From contig CAITEC010000118.1 in the NCBI GenBank assembly GCA_903891325.1, positions 1 to 64,000 of the forward strand: a stretch of 64,000 bases of DNA. Reading direction: 5' to 3'. Source of the stretch: an uncultured Opitutaceae bacterium. GTDB lineage: Bacteria > Verrucomicrobiota > Verrucomicrobiia > Opitutales > Opitutaceae. Below, piece by piece: positions 40,810-48,580 of this stretch. Every line of letters starts with the position of its first letter. Within the stretch, counting starts at the first letter, position 1. The translations under genes and the position numbers were made by a program. Under the pieces are notes generated by a model that was given only the letters and a program-made list of their open reading frames with translations, did not search any database and had not been told where the DNA came from.

Positions 40810-41313
40810 TTAGTGTGAATCCGGCCACACGTAGGGAATGAAGCCATCCGGAATCAAAAGCGGGCCTTTCCCCCTGGTTTTCGCGAGCCATTCGGCAGGG
40901 ATTGGCGGCCGAAACTTCCCCCCTGCGGGCATCAAATGCGCATAGCCGTTGAGATCGTAGGCCAAGGCAAAAGCTACAGGCCCACTCACGGCAGGGACCT
41001 CGATTTTCTCGATTGCCACTTTCAATCGGGAGCGATCAGGCGCTTTCGATAGTGATGAAACAAACCACACCCGCGACTGGCCTCCTGGTTTCAAAACGAC
41101 CACCACATCCAGTCCTTCACATTCCATTGTCGTCAATGACCCGTTGCAGACGACCTCGAGCTTCTGGATGAAGAGGGCAAAGGGCCGCACGTCACCCATG
41201 CGCTCATTCATGACGGCATCCGGTTGGTAGAGTACGACGTTCGACATCGTCGCGCTTGCTGCAAACAGCGGGGCCGCCAGGACTAATGCGAGCGACAGGA
41301 TTGGGGATTTCAT
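40810..41313 (-). CDS. secreted hypothetical protein
   Basis: Exported protein of 167 residues. Signal peptide MKSPILSLALVLAAPLFAASA, then a beta-rich mature part (MSNVVLYQPDAVMNERMGDV, LEVVCNGSLTTMECEGLDVV). A longer frame upstream would antisense the toxin-antitoxin genes and is rejected. Two cysteines near residue 65 may bridge. No family is recognised. Its composition is less GC-rich than the genes outside the 51-bp repeats, so it may have arrived with the module. Confidence 0.6.
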   Translation of the reverse strand: MKSPILSLALVLAAPLFAASATMSNVVLYQPDAVMNERMGDVRPFALFIQKLEVVCNGSLTTMECEGLDVVVVLKPGGQSRVWFVSSLSKAPDRSRLKVAIEKIEVPAVSGPVAFALAYDLNGYAHLMPAGGKFRPPIPAEWLAKTRGKGPLLIPDGFIPYVWPDSH

Positions 41314-41460
41314 GGTGTAATTAGAATTCGTCGGGTGGGGGGACCTGCCCCGGCCGACTGAAGTGGTTTGGGTGGGAATCCGGTAGTGTTCCCCTGGAAA
41401 ATGCCTGTATTTCGGAACTTCTATTTGACGCACGCTCATCCATAAAGTACCGTTTTTACC

Positions 41461-41709
41461 ATGAAATCTACCGTTAGTGTTTCCGAGGGCCAAAATTCCT
41501 TTCCTGCCATGGTGAAGGCGGCCGAGGGCGGTTCCGTCGTCACGGTCACAAGACATGACAAACCAGTAGCTTACATAATGGGCTATGACCGCATGACTGC
41601 GGTGGCCGAGACCCTCGAAATCCTGGGCAACACTGCTGCCATGCGCGCCATCGAAGAACACAAGGCCGGCAAGACCAAGTTCGGAAAGTTGGAAGATATT
41701 CCCGAATGA
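41461..41709 (+). CDS. Phd/YefM-type antitoxin
   Basis: Antitoxin of 82 residues. The N-terminal beta-strand and helix MKSTVSVSEGQNSFPAMVKA and the HDKPVAYIMGYDRM turn are typical of Phd/YefM proteins, which bind DNA with the N-terminus and the toxin with the C-terminus. The C-terminal part (AMRAIEEHKAGKTKFGKLED) matches the neutralising tail. It overlaps the toxin start by 4 bp. A TTGACG hexamer at 41425-41430 may belong to the operon promoter. Confidence 0.88.
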   Translation: MKSTVSVSEGQNSFPAMVKAAEGGSVVTVTRHDKPVAYIMGYDRMTAVAETLEILGNTAAMRAIEEHKAGKTKFGKLEDIPE

Positions 41710-41993
41710 TCCGAGTCATTCGGCCTGCAGTTCAGATCATCTACTACGTCCGGCGGCTCGCCCCTGAACCCCGTCGAGCGATCAGGCATGCCCTGAAGGA
41801 ACTGGCCCACGATCGCGGCGACATCAATGCCTTAGAAGGGACACTGGCTGGATATTATCGGCTGCGGGTCGGGCGCCACCGGATCATCTTCCGCTACGCT
41901 GCGGACGAGGCGATCGAGGCAGTGTTCATCGAGGAACGCAGCCTTGTCTACGATGTTTTCGAGGCAGAATTCGTCAGCAAGCTGAAGCGATAG
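41706..41993 (+). CDS. RelE/ParE-family toxin
   Basis: Toxin of 95 residues. The RelE/ParE fold is shown by RLAPEPRRAIRHALKELAHD, the LEGTLAGYYRLRVGRHRIIF core and the final AVFIEERSLVYDVFEAEF strand. The Arg-rich YRLRVGRHRII stretch is the usual active region. Probable function is mRNA cleavage at the ribosome or gyrase poisoning; the two cannot be separated by eye. The gene follows its antitoxin in the standard order and lies within the 51-bp repeats. Confidence 0.9.
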   Translation: MIRVIRPAVQIIYYVRRLAPEPRRAIRHALKELAHDRGDINALEGTLAGYYRLRVGRHRIIFRYAADEAIEAVFIEERSLVYDVFEAEFVSKLKR

Positions 41994-42069
41994 TCGGGAT
42001 TGGCCACGCAACCTGTGGCCGGAGGGGGAACAGGCTATGTTGGAAGTGCGCAGCCACCTCACGTCGAGT

Positions 42070-42120
42070 GAACCTGCGATGCGAAACGCAAGCGGCCGGC
42101 GGGGTAGGGACAAAAGCTAA
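42070..42120. repeat. 51-bp direct repeat, copy 2
   Basis: Second copy of 40669-40719, at the far end of the module and 20 bp from the dus stop codon. Without the module, dus, one repeat copy and tRNA-Ser would stand in a row on the minus strand. This fits insertion of the module with duplication of the sequence in front of the tRNA. Confidence 0.85.
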
Positions 42121-42139
42121 CCGTTTGCCCGCAAGTATC

Positions 42140-43216
42140 CTAGGCGGTCACCGTTTCCAGCGAGCATCCATCCGAATCCGGTGTCTCGCAATTCGGCCGG
42201 GCGATGACGCCGGGGTAGGGCTCTGGGGAAAATTCCCTTCCCGGATCGGCCATCAGGTGGCGGTCGAAGACCGCGAAGAGCTCGGCCTCGGTCTCGGTAC
42301 GGCGCATGTCGCGCAGGAAGTCCCCGGCGGGGTCCACGCTCTGGCCCACGAAATTGAGGTACTTCTTCATCTTGTTCACGTGCGCCTGCTCGGGGATCCC
42401 GTCGTGGCGGGTCGCCGCATACAGGCGGCCAACGTAGTCACGGACGTCGCCGAGCGTCACCCGGCGCGGTGCTTTCCCCTGTGATGCATCCCGAATCTGG
42501 CCGAAAATCCACGGGTTGCGGATCGCGTGGCGGCCGATCATGACACCCCGGGCTCCCGTTTGGGAAAGGACCGTGGCGGCCTTGGCCGCGGACGTGATGT
42601 TGCCGTTGGCCAGGACGGGGCAGGGGGCCCGGGATGCCGCGCGGGCGATAAACTCATAGTGGACGTCGCTGCGGTACCCCTCCTTCACCGTTCGCCCATG
42701 GACACTCAGGAGGTTCGGGCGGTGCGCGCCGATCGTGTCCACCAGTTCGTCGAAGCAGGCGGTGTCGTCAAAGCCCAGGCGCATCTTCACCGTGAGAAGC
42801 CCGCCGCCGACGCATTCGCGCAGGGCGCGCAGGATCTCCGAGATCTTCTCCGGGTCCCTCAGCAGGCCGCCACCGACGTTCTTCTTGTAAACCTTGGGTG
42901 CGGGGCAGCCAAGATTCAGGTCGATCCCGGCGATGGGATGGCGCGCGAGGTCCGCGGCGGTGCGGACCATGTGCGGAATGTCCTCGCCGATCATCTGCGC
43001 AAAGACGGGCCGACCGGTGTCGTTCTCGTCGATCGACCGCAGGATGTGCCTCTCCGGGCGGGACTGCGCGTGGACGCGGAAAAACTCCGTGAAGAAAAGG
43101 TCCGGCGCGCCGTAGTGCGCGATCACGCGCATGAACGCCAGGTCGGTGACGTCCTGCATCGGCGCGAGGGCCGTGAGGGGCGCCCCGCCAGGGGGTGGAA
43201 ACTCGATGGAAATCAC
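42140..43216 (-). CDS. dus: tRNA-dihydrouridine synthase
   Basis: FMN enzyme of 358 residues that reduces uridine in the tRNA D-loop. The catalytic Cys104 is in DLNLGCPAPKVYKKNVGGGL. The FMN and RNA-binding motifs are LTALAPMQDVTDLAFMRV and LLSVHGRTVKEGY, with GVMIGRHAIRNPWIF near residue 230. The length and the Asp-Leu-Asn-Leu-Gly-Cys motif fit a DusB-like protein. It is the last gene of the long minus-strand operon, overlapping the BFN gene by 4 bp. A C-terminal tail of about 30 residues looks unconserved. Confidence 0.93.
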   Translation of the reverse strand: MISIEFPPPGGAPLTALAPMQDVTDLAFMRVIAHYGAPDLFFTEFFRVHAQSRPERHILRSIDENDTGRPVFAQMIGEDIPHMVRTAADLARHPIAGIDLNLGCPAPKVYKKNVGGGLLRDPEKISEILRALRECVGGGLLTVKMRLGFDDTACFDELVDTIGAHRPNLLSVHGRTVKEGYRSDVHYEFIARAASRAPCPVLANGNITSAAKAATVLSQTGARGVMIGRHAIRNPWIFGQIRDASQGKAPRRVTLGDVRDYVGRLYAATRHDGIPEQAHVNKMKKYLNFVGQSVDPAGDFLRDMRRTETEAELFAVFDRHLMADPGREFSPEPYPGVIARPNCETPDSDGCSLETVTA

Positions 43217-43680
43217 AGCTCGGACTCGTCGCCCTCCTCGGACTGCTGCTTGAGTACGTTCTCGAGCAGTTCCGACATGTCGTCCACCGCGTCGAGGACC
43301 GCGCGGGCGACGTAAATGGGGCGCTTCTGCTGGAGGGCCAGGACGATCGAATCGCTCGGGCGGGCGTCGATCTCGACAATCTTTCGGCCGAGCTCGTTCT
43401 CCATCCTGAGGATGACCCGGGCGTAGAAGGTTCCCTCGCGCTGGTCGTTGACCAGGACGTGCTCCAGCCGGGCGCCCAGGCCCAGGAGAATGCTCCCGAT
43501 CAGGTCGTGGGTGAGCGGCCGGGATTTCTTCACGCCCTTCAGGGTCGCCTGGATCGCGCTGCCGACGAAGCGGTCAACCTGGATGACGAAGGTCTTGCTT
43601 TCGTCGCCGATGAATATGGCGCAGGCGTTGGCGGTGGGCATCACCCCCTTGACCATTATGGCAACGACGTCCTTCTGCAT
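43213..43680 (-). CDS. bifunctional nuclease (BFN/DUF151) domain protein
   Basis: Protein of 155 residues. The DUF151 core includes SRPLTHDLIGSILLGLGARL and IDARPSDSIVLALQQKRPIY, both conserved motifs. Family members in plants show DNase and RNase activity; bacterial homologues are common but poorly studied. It overlaps dus and lies 54 bp after lpxI. A link with tRNA modification is suggested only by the neighbour. Confidence 0.9.
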   Translation of the reverse strand: MQKDVVAIMVKGVMPTANACAIFIGDESKTFVIQVDRFVGSAIQATLKGVKKSRPLTHDLIGSILLGLGARLEHVLVNDQREGTFYARVILRMENELGRKIVEIDARPSDSIVLALQQKRPIYVARAVLDAVDDMSELLENVLKQQSEEGDESEL

Positions 43681-43734
43681 GGGGGCAGGTTGCCTGAACG
43701 GGGAAAAAAGCGCAAGCCGGCGCGAACCCCGGGG

Positions 43735-44586
43735 CTATTCGAAGCCGAAGAGGCTGATTCCCCACTCGGCGGCCTTCGCGAGGACCGCGGGGCGGTCCAG
43801 GATGATCACCCGGCCGGCCTCGAGGGCGGCGGCGCCGATCGTGGACTCGCGCATGGTCTCCAGGCTGCGCAGGCCGAAGCACGGGACGTCAAAACGGTAG
43901 TCCTGGCGGGCCTTCACCGTCTTCACCAGGAGGCACTGGTCGCTCTTGAATCCGCCCGCCCGGCGCATCATCTCGTCGGTGCCCTCGAAGGCCTCCACGG
44001 CGATCACCGTTCCCTTGCGGACGACGCAGGCCTGCCCGATGTCGAGCCGGGCGCACTCGCGGGCGATGTGGATGCCGTGGTCGAGGTAGTCTCGCTCGAT
44101 CGGAAAGGAGCGGCCGGTCATGCAGCCCGTCGTGGCCAACTGGTCGTCGAGGAAGGCCCGGGCGTCGAGGACGGTGATACCCAGGGCCTCAATCTCGGCG
44201 GCGACGGCCCCGAAGATGGTCTCCGCGTTGCGGCGCTTGAGCGACAGGAGCATCCGGGTTGCCTTGAGGTCGGGATGGAGGCCCTTGAAGAGCCGCCGGG
44301 GCGTGATCTGGCCGGCCATCAGCGCGTAGCCGGCGCCGAAATCCTCCAGCGCGCGGAGGGCCTTGCCGATCTGCCCGACCTTGAGGATCCGGCGTTCCGC
44401 CTCGGGAACGGACTCAACGAGGGCGACGGGGGTCTCCTCCTCGAAGGCGATCAGCCGGAGCGGGACCCCGGCGCGCCGCACGGCGGCGGCGACGAGGGCC
44501 GGGTAGAGCCCCTGGCCGGCGATCAGCGCCACGGGGCGGGCGGGATCAAAGCCGGGGGGCAGGAAGGAGGATGGCGGTTGCGGCAT
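43735..44586 (-). CDS. lpxI: UDP-2,3-diacylglucosamine pyrophosphatase LpxI
   Basis: DUF1009/LpxI family protein of 283 residues that hydrolyses UDP-2,3-diacylglucosamine to lipid X, replacing LpxH in many Gram-negative bacteria. N-terminal motif VALIAGQGLYPALVAAA; C-terminal features GTDEMMRRAGGFKSDQCLLV and the closing LETMRESTIGAAALEAGRV. Presence of lpxI shows that lipid A is made. The gene follows the capsule kinase by 23 bp and may be co-expressed with envelope functions. Confidence 0.93.
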   Translation of the reverse strand: MPQPPSSFLPPGFDPARPVALIAGQGLYPALVAAAVRRAGVPLRLIAFEEETPVALVESVPEAERRILKVGQIGKALRALEDFGAGYALMAGQITPRRLFKGLHPDLKATRMLLSLKRRNAETIFGAVAAEIEALGITVLDARAFLDDQLATTGCMTGRSFPIERDYLDHGIHIARECARLDIGQACVVRKGTVIAVEAFEGTDEMMRRAGGFKSDQCLLVKTVKARQDYRFDVPCFGLRSLETMRESTIGAAALEAGRVIILDRPAVLAKAAEWGISLFGFE

Positions 44587-44609
44587 CGGGGGCGCCCGTC
44601 CGTGTTCCG

Positions 44610-46772
44610 TCAGGTCTGGGCGCCGTAGTACTTCTTGTAACTGCGATAATACCGGTAATTCGAGTAATATTCGATGCGCCGCGGCGAGAGGCCGTTCAGG
44701 ACGATCCCCAGGACCACGTTCTTCCCGTTCAGGAGCGTGCGCATGTAGAGCTTGATGTGCTTGCGGTACGAGCGGTTGAAGCGGCAGACGTAGACGATCT
44801 CGTCGGTGCGGGCCGCAAGGAGCAGGGCGTCGGTCACCGCTCCCATCGGGGGCGAGTCGACCACGACCAGGTCGTAGTGCTTCTTGAGCTGCTAGAGGAG
44901 CTGGCCGAAGACGGGGGTCTCGAGCATCTCGGTGGGACTCTTCGAGCGGCCGCCGGAACTGAGGAGGGAGAGGTTGTCGGTGATCTTGGTGATCCCAAGG
45001 TGCGGATTGGTCACGAGGTTGCCCTCGAGGCTGGCCCCGTTCACGAACCAGGAGATCAGCCCGACGCTGTTCTGCTGGCGGAAGTGCCGGTGGAGCATGG
45101 GGCGGCGAAGGTCGCAGTCCACAAGCAGGGTGTTCTTGCCGTGACGGGCGAAGCAGCCGGCGAGATTGCTCGACACGAGGGTCTTGCCCTCGCCCGGGAT
45201 CGTGCTGGTGACCAGGAGCGACTTGGGGTAGTCGAGCTTCGAGTGGATCTTGATCGAGCTGTAGATGTTGAGGAAGGGCTCGACGCCCGAGGTCTGCTTG
45301 TTGTCGATCAGCAGCGTGTACTTCTCCTCGTTCTTGACGCCGGAGAGGTCGGGGATGATCCCGAGCAGGTTGACCCCGATGAAGCTCTCGATGTCCCAGG
45401 CGCTCTTGATCCGGTCGTCGATGAAGGTTAGGCCCACGGCGACGATCAGGAAGGTCATGATCCCCAGGATCACGCTCATCCGGAAGATCCGGCTGAAGTT
45501 CGGCGCGTAGGGGGTGTAATTGGGGATCGCCAGGTCCACCGGGTGCAGCGGAACGCGCTCCAGGTCCCGGGTGGTGTTCGTCTGGTTGTAGCGGTCGAGG
45601 ATCTGGGTGTAGTTGGACTTCGCCTCGGCCGACTGGGTCTCCAGGCTGTCGTACTCGATCTTCATCTCGCGGAGGGCGAGCTCCTCCCTTTCCCGCTTGT
45701 CATACTCGTGCTGCAGCGAGTCCACGTTCTTGCGCTTCTCGGCGAGGCTCGTGTTCAGGTCCGCGATCGCGGTGCCGATTTCCCTGCCGAGGACGTCGCG
45801 GGTCTCGGCGATGCGCCCATCCACGTCGATCATCCTGGGGTGCCTCTCCAGGTAGGTCTCGGACAGCGCGGCCTTTGTCTGGACCAGCCCGCTGAGCTGG
45901 CTGCGCAGCGAGGAGACGGCGCCGTGGCTGGCGATGTAGTCGATCTCCAGCAGGTCGCGGTGGCGCGCCCGAAAATCATTGATCTGCTGGAGCAAGTTCT
46001 CGTCGGAGAGGAGGGCGAGCCGGGCCGACGTGAGGTCGGTGTTCACCGTCTTCAGGCCCTCGGTGACCAGGTCGATGCTCTTGTCCAGCGAGACGAGCTG
46101 GTGGACGCGCATGTAGTTCTCGAGCGCCTTGTCGGCGTCCTCGGACTGCTTGCGCAGCTCCTCGGACCGGGACTTGAGGAAGCCCATGGCGAAGTCGTCC
46201 TTCCCGCTCACGTCGTCGCGGATGCTCAGCATGAACTGCTTCACGTAGCGGTTGGCGATCAGCGCGGCGGCCTCCGGGTCCTGGTGGACCACGGTGATGC
46301 TGATCAGGAAGCTCTTGCCGACCGAGTCGGGCTGGACGCCGCCGAGCATGGAACCGACCGGCGGGGGCGGCTGCCCGGGGGGCAGATTCTTGAGCGCGGG
46401 CTTGAGGATCACCTTCTGCTCGTCGGGGGTCAGGGAGTCGATGACGCTCTGCCGCAGCCGGTTGCTCTGGAGGATCTGGAGGTAGGTGTTGATGTCCATC
46501 TCCGAGTGCACGCCCGGATCGACCACGCCCTGGCTGGTGACGATTGTCTCGGTCTTCTCAAACTGCAGCGTCGCCTTGGCGGAGTACATCGGCACGGCGC
46601 GCGACTGCCAGTAGCCCAGGCCGATCGACACGAGCAGCGCGAGCGGCAGCGCGATCCAGATGCGCTCGCGCAGTATGATGTAGTAGTCGCGGAGCGTCCG
46701 GCTCTGTATCGCCTCCTCGTCGGGGCCCGGCCCGACGTGGGACTTGACTGCGAGGGGATGGGTATCGGCCAT
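44610..46772 (-). pseudogene. Wzc-type tyrosine kinase, interrupted by an in-frame TAG
   Basis: Polysaccharide co-polymerase with a cytoplasmic tyrosine kinase, 720 codons if read through. The Wzz part is at 25-130, coiled-coils at 200-390 and a transmembrane helix near 425-450. Walker A is STIPGEGKT with Lys530, and Walker A' is LLVDCDLRRP near 549. Codon 627 (44892-44894) is TAG. The same frame continues QLKKHYDLVVVDSPP, the Walker B motif, and ends in a tail with eight tyrosines (RRIEYYSNYRYYRSYKKYY). A single GAG-to-TAG change explains it. The shortened product lacks Walker B and the autophosphorylation cluster. Confidence 0.88.
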
Positions 46773-46783
46773 GGGTGTTGCGT

Positions 46784-47413
46784 TTAGATGATCTTTTCCG
46801 GCACGAAGACGATGTCGCCGGGCTGGAGCTGCTGGGAATTGTCGACAGACTTGGAGGACTTGCGGCCCTTGATGATGCTCTCGATGTCCATGTGGGTCAC
46901 AATCTTCGTCCCGTCCGGGGTGTAGTGGGTCACGATGACATTGGAGCCCTTGGCGGTGTCCGTGAAGCCCCCGGCCTTGGTGACCAGGTCGACGACCGAC
47001 CAGGTCGACTCAAGCGGCAGCTCGTAGCGGGACGGATTGCGCACCTGGCCCTGGATCGTGACCTCGCGGGGCGCGTATTCCTCGATTGAAATCGTGACCT
47101 GGGGATGGCGGAGGTAGCGCTTGCCAATGTAGGCGTTCTGGACGGCCTCCTGCGCCTGGTTGACCGTGAGGTCCGCCAGGTGGATGTCGCCGACCAGCGG
47201 GAGGTTGATGTTCCCGGTGGCGTCAACCCGGGTGATCGTCGTCAGGTCGGGCTCCGAGAACACCTCGACGCGGAGCTTGTCGGTGATCGTCAGGGTGTAG
47301 ACGTATCCCGTGGATCCGGCCATCGGCTTCGGGGTCTGGGCGTGCGCCGGGGCCGCGAACGCGGCGAGGGCCGCGAAAAGGGCCAGGGCTTTCTTGGCGG
47401 GTGTGGGCATCAT
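46784..47413 (-). CDS. Wza-like polysaccharide export protein
   Basis: Periplasmic/outer-membrane export protein of 209 residues. A signal peptide (ALALFAALAAFAAPAHA) is followed by the Poly_export domain (TITDKLRVEVFSEPDL, NINLPLVGDIHLADLTVNQA). A SLBB-like repeat comes next (REVTIQGQVRNPSRYELPL). The final QPGDIVFVPEKII is typical of the family. No lipobox Cys is seen, so the form is a short soluble or peripheral one. It lies 11 bp before the kinase gene. Confidence 0.9.
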   Translation of the reverse strand: MMPTPAKKALALFAALAAFAAPAHAQTPKPMAGSTGYVYTLTITDKLRVEVFSEPDLTTITRVDATGNINLPLVGDIHLADLTVNQAQEAVQNAYIGKRYLRHPQVTISIEEYAPREVTIQGQVRNPSRYELPLESTWSVVDLVTKAGGFTDTAKGSNVIVTHYTPDGTKIVTHMDIESIIKGRKSSKSVDNSQQLQPGDIVFVPEKII

Positions 47414-47416
47414 GGT

Positions 47417-48547
47417 CTAGTAGTCGGCGCTGAGGGTCAGGCTGATCGTGTTGCTCGTGAATTCTGCGCTTGAGAAATTAGAATAATTGATCGTGTGGGC
47501 GTAGGCAAGGTTCGCGCGGACGTGCGTGGTGATGGCCGTCCCGAGGTTGGCGATGAACTGCCACAGCGTGTCGCGGCGGCCGCCGCCGGCGACGCCCAGG
47601 AAGTCCGTGCCCGTGTACGAGATGTCAAAGCTCGTGCGCAGGCGGCGGATCGCGCTCACGTCGGTGTTCAGGGAGACGCTGGTCGTGTCCAGCGACACGT
47701 CCGTGGAGGAGGTGCTGAAGGCCTTGTTGACCGCGCTGGAGAAGCTCAGCAGGTGGGAATAGCGCCACGCCAGGGCGCCACTTGCGGTCAGGGAGCCGTA
47801 GTTGGAGGTGAGGCCGGACTCGATGCTGTGCCGCTCCTCGAAGCCTCCGCTGATCGAGCCGGTCACCTTCGGCAGCAGGCTGCCGCTCGCCCCGAAGGTC
47901 AGGCTGTGGTCGTAGTTCGTGGTCGAGGTCGTGTGGCTGAAGCCGAAATTGTAGCCCCCCGAGAAATCGAGCTTGGAATCGTACACGTAGTTCAGGTCGA
48001 GCCCGTCGGATATCGAGCCCAGGTTGGCGTACAGGACCTTGTTCGTGTAAAGCGTGTCGCCGTAGCTGGTGGTGTTCGTGAAATAGTAGCGCTCGTTGAC
48101 CGGGTAGCGAAGGTTCAGCGAGGTGTTGTAATTCCAGGCGATCGCCCGGTTGTTCGAGTCGGGATCGGGCTGGTCCGTTTTCTGGGCCGACAAGGCCAGC
48201 GCCCCGGTCGTCCTCCCGGTCCCCTTTGTGAAGGTCACCGCGTAGCTCGGATCCGCGAAGTTTTGCGAGGTGAAGCTCGCGAACGAGCCGAAATCCCAGT
48301 TCACCGCCGCGGTGACGGAAATAAGCCCGGCGCGCCGGGTGTAATTCATCCCCAGGGTGTAGTTCTGGGTCGAGGAGCCGCGCGCCGCCTTCTGGGCGAA
48401 AACGTTGCTGTCGTAGCCGAATGTGTAGGTGGCGTTCACGAATACCTGGTCCGTTCCGTCATTGAATGTCAGCAGCGCCCGGGCCCGCGGGGTGGCCGCG
48501 ATCAACAATACCAGCAGGCTGGCGCAGAGGCGGCATCTTTGGCGCAT
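47417..48547 (-). CDS. outer-membrane beta-barrel protein of the EPS operon
   Basis: Protein of 376 residues with a signal peptide (ASLLVLLIAATPRARA). The mature part is made of alternating hydrophobic strands (VFVNATYTFGYDSNVFA, LNLRYPVNERYYFTNTTSYG) and ends in a strand with a terminal aromatic residue (ISLTLSADY), as in outer-membrane barrels. Three bases separate it from the export gene. It may form the outer-membrane conduit or an anchoring barrel for the exported polysaccharide. The family resembles exopolysaccharide-associated barrels of verrucomicrobia and myxobacteria. Confidence 0.75.
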   Translation of the reverse strand: MRQRCRLCASLLVLLIAATPRARALLTFNDGTDQVFVNATYTFGYDSNVFAQKAARGSSTQNYTLGMNYTRRAGLISVTAAVNWDFGSFASFTSQNFADPSYAVTFTKGTGRTTGALALSAQKTDQPDPDSNNRAIAWNYNTSLNLRYPVNERYYFTNTTSYGDTLYTNKVLYANLGSISDGLDLNYVYDSKLDFSGGYNFGFSHTTSTTNYDHSLTFGASGSLLPKVTGSISGGFEERHSIESGLTSNYGSLTASGALAWRYSHLLSFSSAVNKAFSTSSTDVSLDTTSVSLNTDVSAIRRLRTSFDISYTGTDFLGVAGGGRRDTLWQFIANLGTAITTHVRANLAYAHTINYSNFSSAEFTSNTISLTLSADY

Positions 48548-48580
48548 TGATTCGTGGTGGTGGAGATTGCCCGCGTCGGG

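Noticed and set aside
44892-44894. TAG decoded as pyrrolysine or another recoded amino acid
   Set aside because: There is no sign of recoding elements, and homologous kinases have Glu or similar here. A point mutation or sequencing error is simpler.
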